From Coffea arabica (taxonomy: Eukaryota; Streptophyta; Magnoliopsida; Gentianales; Rubiaceae): a DNA stretch of 64,000 nucleotides. Position numbers and translations under genes: made by a program. Positions within the stretch are counted from its first letter, which is position 1, and every line of letters starts with the position of its first letter. The notes below the pieces were generated by a model. The model was not told the DNA's origin. It made no database searches and was given only the letters and a program-made list of their open reading frames with translations. The stretch lies in the NCBI RefSeq assembly GCF_036785885.1, contig NC_092312.1:19300001-19364000 (forward strand), given 5' to 3'. Shown piece after piece: positions 22,616 to 34,193 of this stretch.

Positions 22616-22920
22616 TGTTGGTTATTTGAAGCATAAACAAAGATATCAAGACTATATTGAGGGTTGAAAAAGGAGCTTAATTTCTTCATTCATCAACACC
22701 CTATTTATAGTGCTTACAAAGAAACAAATTAAAATAATTTTAGCTAACAATTCTCTAGAAAATCTCAACAAAAACTACTTGATAACATGATCTTCTACCT
22801 AGCAAATCTTAACTAAAATATTTGATCCTAACAATAAGACTTATTCTTCTACCAATTGAATGATTCTGATATCAAACTTAATCTAATAAAATCTGTAGGA
22901 AAAGTTGGCATATCTCAACA
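22616..22920 (-). repeat. 5' LTR of the copia element
   Basis: A 305-bp terminal repeat equal in length to the left copy. Its inner edge (below 22615) adjoins a TGGTATCAAGAGCC primer-binding site on the minus strand, close to the 3' end complement of initiator tRNA-Met. It would contain the element's promoter. Confidence 0.92.
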
Positions 22921-23285
22921 AATATATAATCCCACATCGTTTCTTCGGGATTGGGGGTTGGGGGTTGGGTAGTTAAGTCCCCAAGGTTGCCTCAAGAGTT
23001 GCTGGTATTTGGGGTTAATTTTGAAATTATGTTTAATTAACTAATTTCAAAAGTCTGAAAAAAAAAACTATAATATATAAATAGTGCAATCTAGAAGCTT
23101 CAACCACTTATGTTTCTTGTCATGTAAAGTATTGAATTTCATGAGAAAGTAATGTAATTGAAAAGTTTACGGGACAAGGGGAAAGGGAGCAAGTACTCCT
23201 ATGATGGTAAGCCGGGAAATTTGTTGAATTAAAACCAGTACATGAGATCATAAGCTCAATTAAAAGAAGAGTTCAGCTGGTTAAT
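22921..23285. other. Spacer and probable GT61 3' UTR
   Basis: This begins with the right copy of the copia target duplication. It holds a short G-rich duplication (GGGATTGGGGGTTGGGGGTT, about 22948-22968) and then AT-rich sequence that probably includes the 3' UTR of the GT61 gene on the minus strand. No gene was seen. Confidence 0.45.
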
Positions 23286-25944
23286 TCATAATTGCAAAGG
23301 GCATCCACTAACAATAGTAGTTTTGGTGTTGGCGCTGTTCTTCTTCATTAATGAGGCTAATTCCTCCATCTTCCTCATCTTGACATCGTCGAGAACATTT
23401 CTAGCCCATTCGGAAAAGTAGGTCTGGTTATGGCCGATTAGGCCACTCTTAAAGATGGACATGCAGCGCCTGTCATCTTCGGGATAGGGACATTTTTCGC
23501 CATCAGGGTCTCGCCATGCGCCCTGGTGCTTCATCCCTGACCAGCTAGCAATCCAGTGGTAGACGTATTGCCCTACTCCAGCAAGTTTTAGCCATCCTTT
23601 GGGGAAGAATTCCAAGACGCTGCTGTTTCTATCCATCAAGAACATGTTCGTTAATTGTGCCCCATGTGGAGAGATTAAAATGTCTGTTGAACTCATCAGT
23701 TTCACCTGAACAAAGAAGGAAAAAAATTTTAGAATTTGGCTTTACAAGTATCATCATCAACACTGATCATGAGAAATTACAAAATTGAAGTCTGGCTTCG
23801 TCTAACAAAATTAATAATTTGGTAAAGGGATCACTTATTTTTACATTTCCTTTGCTTTCGGATGGGGTAGCCAACCGCATGTGAGGGGGGAGTAACTTCA
23901 AAACTAATCAAATGGGATTACTCTGCATTGGAAATGAAGACATTACCAGCGATTTACAGCAGGGTTGACCATGTATACATGAATACTTTGATTGTCAATT
24001 AACGCAATACTACCAAGAGAAGGACGTGGACACCTGAATTTTGGTAAACAAGAGGTGATCCATATATTCCAATTGGGCACTTGAGATCCTCGGTGACATG
24101 TTTTCTATGCCAACCCAATGCCACCAATAGTATTGTGCCAAGTGTCATGTTATTATTTATCCTTGTGTTAAATCAAGCCAAATTAAATTATTAGAAAATT
24201 AAAATATAAATAATAACATGACACTTGGCACAACATTATTGGTGGCATTGGGTTGGCATAGAAAATATGTCACCGAGGATCTCAAGTGCCAATTGGGACT
24301 ACTTTCAGCCAAGGCGATCAAATATTTCAAAGAGATTCCTTTTTTTGTCTTTTTAAATATGGATAATGACTGGAAAAACCAACACATGCCAAGCAAGGAA
24401 AGAAAGTCGAACCACGTACCAAGATCCCCACATAGTCCCACCTTCACCTAATTATTTTCCACCGTTACTCCACTACACTATAGTAAGCATTATGTTGGAT
24501 TCGGCAGGTTCGCATTATTCCGTAGACTACTAGCATCAAACAAGTATTAACTTCCCAAAAATTGCATGCAGCTCCATGGAAAATGACAAGGATGAACCAT
24601 TTTTTTTCTTTTTCGGATTGCCAAGTTAAAATGAATGGGGATCAAAATTGTAGCCTTAGATACATAAAAATGCAAAACGAACGACGCTATCACCTTGCTC
24701 GCAACAAAAGAATAGAATTTAACGCAAAATTTAAACTAAGAATGCATACATAGACCGACCTGCTCACAGAATGTGAGATTATAGGAATAAGCAACCCTGA
24801 ATCGGCAGGCCTCAACCATGTTGCATTCCTTCTCAAAGATGGCAATAACAGCAGAAGGATTCCTGAATGATCTAGCTCCAGTCCTCATGAACATAGTCAT
24901 TCCAATCACCGGTACACCCGCCTTTTCATCAGCCTCGGCATTCATCCCCTCTATGCTCACGTTGCAGTAAATCCTAGCCTTGCACCTCAGCAGATCATAC
25001 ACCTCAATTCTCCTCTGCCTCGACATCCCACCTTCATTGTGTCTCATCACCACCGCTTCCTCAAAACAAAATGGATTTTCATCATCATCGTCATCATTAT
25101 TACCATGATCATCAGGCCCTCCTACCTCCTGATCATGAGTAAACCCTTCAACATAAAGCGGTTCGCCGAACGTAGCTTCCATTAAAGCCCTCAACCAGGG
25201 CCCCATTTTCATCCTCAGCTCACCCCAGTGGTACAAAACCCACCGCGTCGGCGCTGCACAACCGTTCTTGATATGCCACGCTACGAATGGCACCATGGCC
25301 GAGAGGCCGTGCCAAATGTTGTCGTAGTTGTAGTGGTTGTACGAGACGAAGGTGAGCCCTTTCAGGAGGGTGGCATTGTGGGGTAGAGTATCAGGCCATG
25401 CAAGCGCATAGGAATTCCATGCACCCTCATGTGTATCTCGACCTTTGAGGCATAAAAGTCTTCCTTTTGATGCCTCTGATGGGAATTGTTGGTACTGGAC
25501 TTCACCTTCCTCGTGTGTATCGTACATGGAGCTCATGAACCACGTGTGGCCTTGCTGGGCCGAGCTCGTGTAACGCAAGTCCTTTAGCGGGAGGAAAGTG
25601 ACCGCGTCACGAAGCTTCGAGGCCGTGGATTCGAGATCTTTGGCGCAGTATTGCTTGGCTAAAGTTGATAAGTTTGTGTTGTTGATTACATTTTGCCATC
25701 TGCTCATGAATGTCCACGAATTTGTAGTCGGGGGCAGTGATGGGATCTGCAAGGGTTGGATTTGGAAGAGAATGAGGAGGAAGGTGAAGGTGACTAGGAA
25801 GTAAAGAGAGAGCTTTGGTGAGTAGTGAAGAAATTGTGAGATTTTACTGCTACTACTTCGGGTATGTTGCTTTGAGTAACGAGGTTTGTTGTTTAGGTTG
25901 GAGCTGGCGATTCTTTCTGGTTCTGAGGTTACTCCCTTAGCCAT
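23286..25944 (-). CDS. GT61-family glycosyltransferase, Golgi type II membrane protein (534 aa)
   Basis: Two exons, 25944-24760 and 23705-23286, are joined over a 1054-bp GT-AG intron (24759-23706). GT61 enzymes of this plant clade add pentose or GlcNAc-type residues to cell-wall xylan or to glycoproteins in the Golgi. The substrate here cannot be read from sequence. A basic, Ser-rich cytosolic tail (residues 1-43) precedes one transmembrane anchor (about 45-63). The catalytic region carries the family blocks GLTFVSYNHYNYDNIWHGLS, VLYHWGELRMKMGPWL and, in exon 2, ILISPHGAQLTNMFLM, the signature GT61 segment. An Asp-rich insert lies just before CFEEAVVMRH. Close annotations in other plants are usually 'protein O-linked-mannose GlcNAc transferase 2-like'. 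The start at 25944 gives the expected tail plus anchor. No lesion was found. Confidence 0.9.
24068..24297. mobile_element. Hairpin MITE in the GT61 intron
   Basis: Two inverted arms of about 92 bp (about 24068-24160 and 24206-24297) flank a loop of about 45 bp. The left arm carries GCACTTGAGATCCTCGGTGA and the right arm carries its complement TCACCGAGGATCTCAAGTGC, with only a handful of mismatches along the arms. The DNA would fold into one long hairpin. It is non-coding and lies fully inside the intron. No target duplication was settled, so the superfamily is open. Confidence 0.85.
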
Positions 25945-27994
25945 GGGGTTGGTGATCTTAAATCTTAATAAGATTTGGCAGAGGTGGAATTTAATTTGAA
26001 GCAGCAGATTGAGATGTTGAGGATATATGGTGCAGGTTTGATGCGGTCCTGATGATCAGCAGGATGTTGGGAACTAAAGTTCAGAAGCTTTTTGAGTAGA
26101 GAATGGTCCTCCTAAGAAGGGGAATCGTATGGTTTCTCTAAAGTTGCCAAAATGACGCAAAACTTTCGGTCTTGAATAAATGGACAGAGATTATTACCAA
26201 AATCTAAAAGGGAGAGAGAAGTAAGAAAGTGGAAAGAAAGAAAAGTCTAATAAGGATTGTTTGAGATGATGAAATAGGAAATGAAGCTTACAAAGTGTAA
26301 GCTGCTAAACTAATATAGAAAGTAACAAAACAAAAAGCAGGGAGAGATTTCCTTAGGGTTCTTCGCCCCTTCTTTCTTAGAACCTCCTTTTGGAGAGAAG
26401 GATGCAATTATTGTAGGAGCTCGTATTGCTATTTTCTCGAATTTTTTGGTAAAAGAATGTATTGTAGAGTTTGCTTTTTTTTTTTTTTTTTCCACCCACG
26501 AAAATATGTAAAATTAAAAAACATCGTAAATTTAATAAGAGTTTGACATTTTTCTGAGATCCACATCCTACTTCCCCAAATGAATCTTTGGCTAGTGAAT
26601 AAGGTGGCGTCAAATTATTTCTTGTTGAACGAAGAATCAGGCGCATAAATATCACATAGGGTTGAACCCGGCTTTTTTCTGTTTCTAACTGCAGCTTAAT
26701 CGATATGTCATCCGAAAAGAAATCATCCTGTTTAAAAAAGAAACAGAAGACAACTTTGTCTAAAAAACGCTCCAATTTTCCAACAGTTGAGGTTGAAAGC
26801 AATTCAATCAACCCAGGTACGCACTCCCTTTTGCGGAAATACAAGAATTTGCTGCTCTATTTATCAACCAACATCTTTCAACTGAAAACACGGCGTTTAG
26901 CGTTTCTTGGTTTCAAATGAAGTGAAAATAAGTTCAACACATTGCTAGAATGCTTCGTTCTAAGGTTGTTAATCACCTGAGAGCATATATACTAATGTTT
27001 TGAAAGCATATCTGTTAGAGTCACTGACAGATAATGATGATAGTTGAGTTTTTAGCATTTAATTTGTTTTACATATTAGAGAGAGAGGAGTAATATTGAG
27101 TATTCGTTAGATTTTTTTTTTTTTTTTTTGGACTTCCTGTGCATGGGATCTGCAGCAGAACTTATCCAAGATCACCATTCAACCCCCGAGATTTTTTTTT
27201 CTTTTTTTTGAAGGAACCCCGGAGATTCAAATGTTATGAAACCCTCCGGTTGGAGATGATTTATATGAAATTAACCCCATTACCATGGTCTGGGATTCGT
27301 TTCAGTGGAAGTTTGGTTCATTTGTTTCACAGATAGATTCTGGCTCATGCATAATTCAGAATGCCCTGGGATTTCTCCTTAAAACATACCTGAGGCGGTG
27401 AGCTGGTAACGGTAAAGATGGCAATTCATTGTCATCCAAAGCGTCATGCCTCAATTCATTCATTTTTATTACAGTATCAATTAATGACAACTTTCTTTCA
27501 GGATGAGACCTGCAGCAAACAGTTATCAAGCCTAGTCATCGACGTTCAAAGACACTTTCAGCCAAAAACAACAAATTGTTATCCTTACAGCCCTTCCAAC
27601 TTTTACGCTGAGCAATAAATGTTCTTCTTGATTCCTACTACAGCATAATGTCAAGTAGACAGCTATTATCTGCATGACAAGCATAACAAGCAACCAAGAA
27701 GCAGCAAATCTGTATTTACATGATATCTACAGACCCGCTTGCAAGATTTACTAGGTCAAGTTAGAAATAAAGTGAACAAGGCACACCAGATAGCCTTATA
27801 ATTCCTCGGAAAAGGGGAAACAAAAACTTATTGCTTAACAATCAGGACATCCCTAAGTATAAAAAGTCAACATGCTCAAGCTCATCACGCTCTTTGTTAA
27901 ACTGCTGTCTGGTACGGTTCCTGATGTTTGTCTTCCATCCAAGTCATATTTACATTGGAAGTGATTTCTGAGGTATTAGCAGGTAGCAATTCAA
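25945..27994. other. GT61 promoter side, spacer and PEPKR2 3' UTR
   Basis: The right part (about 27600-27994) is probably the 3' UTR of the kinase gene, and the left part is the GT61 leader and promoter. Poly-T tracts lie at about 26475-26491, 27112-27130 and 27190-27209. Open frames on both strands (for example 26377-26844 and 27139-27336) lack any recognisable domain. Confidence 0.45.
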
Positions 27995-30900
27995 TCAAAA
28001 TGCAGTACAGAGGCTGCCAGCCTTCATGTTAGAGGAACATTCCGCCTGCATTGGCCTAACAGGGCTCCAAAGCCTGCTTCTCTTTGGCTCTGATATCCTT
28101 ACATGGGAGATTGCCACAGCAAGAATATCAACCAAAGCAGAATCTTCACCTTCAAGCATCTTTTCTGAAGTATAGGAGGAAAAAGTAGGTCTAGAGTCAT
28201 CATAGAGTGAGTTTAAAATTGTTGATCTGTTTCTCTCCGACTCTACTCCAGTATTAGCAGTCAACTGTCTTGAAGTCATATTAACCTGTTTTTTCCTACT
28301 TGGCAAGATCTTATGAGTCTTCATTGTGGATTCAGTGTAGAACAAAATCCATGGATGACCTTCAAAAAATTTTTTAAAAAATGTATTAAAAAAAACGAAT
28401 GTTAATAAATATCTGAAGAGAAACAAGACAGTTGTTTGTTAAACAAACTTCATGGAGACAGATCAGAAATTTAAACAGCTACAGCACCATTAATTTCTTA
28501 TGCTTTGTCCAAGAATGGATTTTAGGTAGCAAACATTAAGTTCATGAGTTTAGAAAGCTCTCTGTGTATTTCTGTTACAAAAACACTACCAGAAACTTGA
28601 TATAGTATGATAGACTGCAACTTCCCTACATGAAAATTTCACATTAATTCAGAAAAAGGCTAGACAATAATACGCTAAGACAAGAAGGAAGTTTCATTAA
28701 GATTAATTCATTTCAATGCTTATATGAATCCACATGTCCCTGTATTAACTATGGCTATGCGGCCGCAAGCAGCAGAGTTGTAAATTGATCAATCAAAAAC
28801 CAGAAATTTCGGAACAATAAAGATAGTTTCATCAAAAAGTAACTCTTTACCATGTTCACATGATTCTAGATGCCCTTAGACATACGCATAGAAAACAACT
28901 TCTTAAACCAAATGACTTATTTCTGTATTGCAAAAGGTTTACATTATCACTCTTTTTCCCCAGATATCAGATTTGCTCATCTCATTATAAAATCTCAAGG
29001 TCTTTTTGGGCATTTATATTACTCACTCAGTACTTCTGCTGCAGTAAATCTATTTGAAACATCCCTTGTCAACATGCAGCTAAGGAGATCACGAGCAGAT
29101 GGAGACACACATTCCCAGACTCCACCAATAAAGTCAAGGTTGTCCTTCTTGATAGCCTCAAAAACGTTTTCCAATGAATCACCTTGAAATGGCAAAAAGC
29201 CAACCAACAGTGCATGAAGGAGGATGCCAGCACTCCAAATATCTACCTTTTCCGAGTAGTCACCCACCAGAATTTCTGGGGCAACATAAGCAGGGCTTCC
29301 AACTACACCAGTCAAGCTCTGACCTATTACAAATAAGGGCCCTCATCAAACCAAGAATATTTTAGAAGTTGAATGCAAGAGACTAGCACTGCAGTGAATC
29401 AAATTCTCATGTAAAGTAAAAATCAACATATATGAAGAGACATAGATGGACAGAAAAATGATATAAATGGCCTACTTAAAGTCTGATTGAATAAACCACT
29501 TATTGGGAGGTCATAAGGAACCTGTCTACTGCTCTAAATAGAGCCAGACTAGAAGAAAATTACCCATGTTTAAGAACTGGATTGCATTGACCAGATTATG
29601 TCTTCAAGCAGGTATAGTCTACAGCAAAGTCAAACGTGCTCTTCTGGCAAATAGATATCTGCAACATAGATTAGCTAATCGTCACCCCACAACATTTAAG
29701 CATTGCAGGAATCTTATTTTTCCGCCTTTTCCAGATCCAAGTTACGAAAATCCATGTTGTTTATCCATCCAGAACTCTTCCATTTAAAGTACCACATTCT
29801 GTGTTTTTGATTAATAATCCCCATTAAGATGAGTACTAGCGACCTTATAATACTTGCTATGTAACGCATCTATTTGTCCTCTTTAAAATTTTTCTCGTCC
29901 ATTGCAACTTCTATTTTTACTACCCTGGATTCTACATACATGGTAACTTAACTATCAGTCTCGTGTTTGCTGTATGTCATGAATCAGCCAAGTTCTTTTG
30001 CTACCACTCTTAAAAGGCCATCTAGTGTTCTTCTCATATCCAACCAGAAAATTCATGCTTATTCAACTTGCAGATATCCAGTATGCTCAGTCGCATATAA
30101 GTATTGACTTTCCTGAACCATTGCAGCTTCGTCAACCAATAGATTTCCACAGACATGATAAATTCTGTGTTTTTCACTACTTCTTAAGCCAGATTTCCAC
30201 ATGCTTTATATACTACCACTTGTCTAAAATCCCCTTACTAATATTCTGATTTCCAACTATAAGGTTCATCCTTATTCACTAGAAACAAAACAAATAATAA
30301 ATAATAGGTTAGCAGATTCAGGCACCAAATCTAATATGAAAGTGGTAGAACTAGAAGAAGAAAGAGCAAATACTGTAAACATTCCACGATTAATCTAGAT
30401 GAGGACTAACATATGATATAGAATAGGCACCAACTATAATCTACTTGTCCACAAAAAATCACAGCGCAAACAAAAAATAAAGAGGAAAACCATGTCTACA
30501 ACAACTTAAGCAACTATAAGTGCAGAAGAAATTGTAATCACCATCCACAATTCTCACAGCCAATCCAAAATCTGCAAGCTTCATCTGTCCAGAGCTTGTA
30601 AGCAGGATGTTCTCAGGCTTTATGTCTCGGTGAACAACACCCATCTCATGGCAATATCTGATGACCAGAATCAATTCCTTAATTAAAATAGCAGCTCGCT
30701 GTTCAGAGTACTGCCCTTCATTGGTCATCTGATCAAGCAACCTTCCTCCTGAGCAAAGCTCCATAACCAGATGAAATGACTCAGCATCCTCGTAAACAGC
30801 CTTTAACGTCACAACACCTGGATGCCCAGAAAGATGCTGCATAATTTCTACCTCACGATGCACAGTCTCCTCCCCCTTCTTCAAAGTCTTGCAAGCAAAC

Positions 30901-31361
30901 TGCTCCCCAGTCACTTTGCTCGTACAAATCATCACATATCCAAATTTCCCATGTCCTATAACTTTCCCTAATTCATATTCCTGGTCAATCTTCTTCTTCC
31001 TCCCCAACTGAGTGGCCGAATCAATGCACCCAATTTTCCTTTTGAGTCCCCTAGCTGGAGGGTCCAGACAAGCACTACCACCACAAGGAGGAGCGGTGAC
31101 CACTCCAGGAACTACATTCAATCCGGCACCAACATCACCTTTCTCTATAAATTCCTTGCACTTCCTCTTCCTCCTTGAGTAATCTTTCAATGACAAATGA
31201 GAGAGAGATATCTCTAGCGAAGTCAGTGACAGTTCTTTTTTCCTAACAACTAAAACCTCCGCCCCTTTTCTCTTCTTTCCCAAATACTCCATGTTGCAAC
31301 CAGAAAAGCCAAACTTACAAGGCTCCCTGGAACCATAAACAGCTACCCCTTGTACAACCAT
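27995..31361 (-). CDS. PEPKR2: PEPKR2-type serine/threonine protein kinase (493 aa)
   Basis: Three exons, 31361-30542, 29323-29027 and 28359-27995, are joined in phase by GT-AG introns of 1218 and 667 bp. The kinase domain (about residues 129-377) is complete: Gly-rich loop GHGKFGYV, Lys158 in FACKTL, catalytic HRDIKPEN at 244-251, DFG at 264-266 and activation-segment VAPEIL. It belongs to the CDPK/PPCK-like superfamily but has no EF hands. A basic N-terminal extension (LGKKRKG, SRRKRKCK) and a Ser-rich C-terminal tail flank the kinase. This layout matches PEPKR2 (phosphoenolpyruvate carboxylase kinase-related kinase 2, about 470 aa in Arabidopsis). Its physiological substrate is not well defined. 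The basic N-terminus could be a nuclear signal (inference). Confidence 0.9.
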
Positions 31362-32274
31362 TCATTTCACTACAATACCTCCAAAATCTTAGTAAAAATC
31401 CCCAAAATTAAATAAGAAATAAGTCAATTACTCTAAAGGCAACGTTACTCCCCATAATAGACAGGATCCCGGCAGCAATCAGATAAATATTTTATCAATC
31501 GAACATTAGCCCAAGACTGAAAGTCGAGATTTTTACATCAAAATCTGCAATTTTCACCAAAAGGGTATCAATCAAAACCCAATCCAAACCCCAAGAAAAT
31601 TAGACCACAACAAAATTCAAAAAAAAAAAAAAAATCTAACCAGTAAACGTAATAAGCCGTTTGTCTTTTTTCTTCCTAACCATCTGCCCAAATAATAATT
31701 CATGGACCACAGACATGGATATGCTGCTTCTTTTCACACTAAAAATCTGCAACAAACAAAACCACAATAGCCCCAGAAAGTTTAATCCACAGATATTTCA
31801 GAGTAAAAGAACGAAAATTAGCAAGCTCAATAGAGTAGAGCCTGGAGAGACTTAAGTAGGATACAATGACTGAAAAATGATCCAATCATGACTGTAACAC
31901 CAGTATATAGCTGTAGTGTGTAGTAGTAGAAGTAGATCTCTGTTTTACCTTCATAGAGAAGAAATATTGGCGAGGAGTAATCAAAAAAAGGAGCCCCCTT
32001 TTTCCTCTTTCACTCTCTGCTATTTGGTGAGGAAAAAGGAAGGACCCAGTAAACTGTACTGCATACTTGTGTTGCTGCGTGTACAAAATACAGAGAGAGA
32101 CAGCCACACGTGACGATTTTTTCCGCCAATTGCCGTTATTATAATTCGCGGGAATCTGCTGATTTTGAGGCTCATGATTCTGCCATGCCACCACTGGTTG
32201 ACGGCTTTGATCAACTACGTGGGTCCAATCCAGTTTGTTAGTCATTTCGGTCAACTACCTTCTTGACAAAGTCA
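31362..32274 (-). other. Leader and promoter region of PEPKR2
   Basis: On the minus strand a good 5' splice site (TATGAAG|GTAAAACAG, near 31950) faces possible acceptors upstream of the ATG at 31361, so a leader intron is likely but not proven. A poly-A tract is at 31620-31635. The short open frames here have no supported product. Confidence 0.4.
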
Positions 32275-32282
32275 TTTCTTAC
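32275..32282. repeat. 8-bp target duplication TTTCTTAC (left)
   Basis: TTTCTTAC is repeated at 32881-32888, directly flanking the inverted-repeat element 32283-32880. Eight bases is typical of hAT transposons. Confidence 0.8.
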
Positions 32283-32880
32283 CTATGTTTTCAGAACCGG
32301 AACGGATAGTGACTCGGCCGAGATCAGAGGTCAGGGGTCAATGGGTTCGACCGGGGGTCGATAGAGATTGAACCGGATGATGTCATAAATAAAAATTATT
32401 TAAAAATTAAAATATTATATATATAATATCTAATAATACATTGATATTAATAAAGGTATATTCATATATATTTGATGTTTCAAATATATTTAACAAGAAA
32501 ATACAAAGAAATTAGAACAATCAAGTAGCAATTTATATTATTTAATAAATATTAACAAGTTTAGAATTAAAATTATGAATTTAATTGAAAAATAACATCA
32601 AATTTTAGGACAATATTTATAAAGTATCAAATATTTGAGGTATATCAATAAGTTTTAACAATTTAGGGGGTCAAAACATAATATTAAAAAGTTTGAATTT
32701 TTTTAAAAAAATTACTGTTGAACCGGAAAAACCGATTTTTTTCCGGTCAAACCCGATCAAACCCGATTTTTGACCGGATTTTAAATTTCCGGTTTTTTAA
32801 TATGACTCGGACCGGCTACCTGGCCGGTTCCCGATTTGACCGGTTCGACCGACCGGTCCGGTCCGAGTTTTAAAACAGAG
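32283..32880. mobile_element. hAT-like non-autonomous element (598 bp), CCGG-rich ends
   Basis: The inverted ends (CTATGTTTTCAGAACCGG and the complement of CGAGTTTTAAAACAGAG) are flanked by the 8-bp duplication TTTCTTAC. The terminal parts are rich in ACCGG/CCGGT words and the centre is extremely AT-rich. There is no transposase. A related copy with the same ATGTTTT ends is at 59189-59611. Confidence 0.8.
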
Positions 32881-32888
32881 TTTCTTAC

Positions 32889-34193
32889 TACTGGTCACTC
32901 GGCCGGTCCGATCCCCCCATGCTCAGATTGGGCTGCTGCCCTTTTTTTTTTATAAAAAAAAAATTTTTTATTTACTCGTGAAATTTAATCATGAATAAGT
33001 TATCAAGAATAAAAACAAAAATTGATTGTGAAGTTTTTATAGAAAAATGTACTGTAATAATTTTATACATATAAAATAAAAAATGTGTTTATAGAAAATA
33101 TAAAAAATTTTTGGAGAGAAATCTCAATCCAAACAATAATTTTGATGTTATAAATGATAAATTCTTGCACAAATTTAAGCATTTTAAAATGTGGAACATA
33201 GATTATAATCATTTGCCATTTGATTAGAAAAGAGTTCATTTACATGGACAGTTAATTTTAGTTTAGATTTTTTGACAAGCATCCAACGAATGCACAATGG
33301 AAAAATCCTTTCCGATTGAGTAAGTTCAACAAACCTTTTATTGTTTCTTATCACAAAATTGGGTGGCCATCGTCATTTTCAATATGATATTGTAAATTGT
33401 AATTTAAAGACATTTCATCAATGATAATTGAGATCTTGGACTAATTTTCGTAAAGTAATAAGTAACGGATTAATTAATTTTATATACACTGATAGTATAC
33501 TATTATCATTCAATACATAACAATTAATATAAATTTAAATTTTATATACGTATCATGGATGATGATAGTGTATATAAAATTGATTGATAAGTACTGCTCC
33601 CGGCGATTCGATTCAAAAGTGAACATAACATCTTTGTGTATACTTTAAATACGTGATTACTGAATACAAAATGTAACCTATAGTTCCTGAATACATGATT
33701 ACTGTCCATGATAAGGATTGCTAGGATTCGTGCTTGATGTAAGTTGATGCATGCTTCTTTAGATTAATCCCCCTTTGACAACTGTATTTGTAGCGAGTTT
33801 CCTTGTCTATTTTGGAAAGGCTAGGACCCTTGTCCACTTTTATGCCGTCTCTTTGCCGGTGAAGATGAATGAACGAGTGACGTACACGTTCATTGATGTG
33901 ATTACATAAGTGCTACATATGGCAGGTTGGTAACAGTTGATCAAATTGTTCGCTTCAAAAAGTAGAAGAATACTTGCCAGACAATGGGTTTAACCCAGAC
34001 AGCTGCGTCAATGCTTTTCCAGTGCCTCACTCCTCGAACTCGCAGAGTACAAAAACGTCAAATAACACAAACGTCAGATTAGTGGTAAAGATCCGTCCAG
34101 AAATTCGGAGTGTACATTTATTACTTGGCACTGCATCTAGCTCCTAAACTAATTGCCAAATGACACAAAAACGTAGAAGGCCGCTTAAGTCTA
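32889..34193. other. Intergenic AT-rich sequence with a small MITE-like palindrome
   Basis: Contains a degraded MITE-like stretch near 33040-33140 (TACTGTAATAATTTTATACA, then CAATCCAAACAAT) and the palindromic element at 33455-33595. The right part may be PPR 3' UTR. No coding sequence was supported. Confidence 0.4.
33455..33595. mobile_element. Short palindromic MITE-like element
   Basis: ATTAATTTTATATACACTGA on the left is mirrored by TGTATATAAAATTGATTGAT on the right, around an AT-rich centre. The stretch of about 140 bp folds as a hairpin. Ends and target duplication were not resolved. Confidence 0.55.

Larger units (their letters stand above)
18290..22920 (-). mobile_element. Ty1/copia LTR retrotransposon, near full length (4.6 kb)
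   Basis: The element lies on the minus strand between two 305-bp LTRs (18290-18594 and 22616-22920). It has an AATAT target duplication, a primer-binding site matching initiator tRNA-Met next to the right-hand LTR, and a purine tract next to the left-hand LTR. Parts in element order are: a gag region of the UBN2 type (about 22.43-21.9 kb) with a nucleocapsid zone after it, protease and integrase (about 21.6-20.5 kb), then reverse transcriptase and RNase H (about 20.5-18.9 kb). The order integrase before RT marks it as copia. It is broken, with about three or four breaks in the coding frame. By eye the LTRs differ at about eleven sites, which suggests insertion one to three million years ago. 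Confidence 0.95.
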
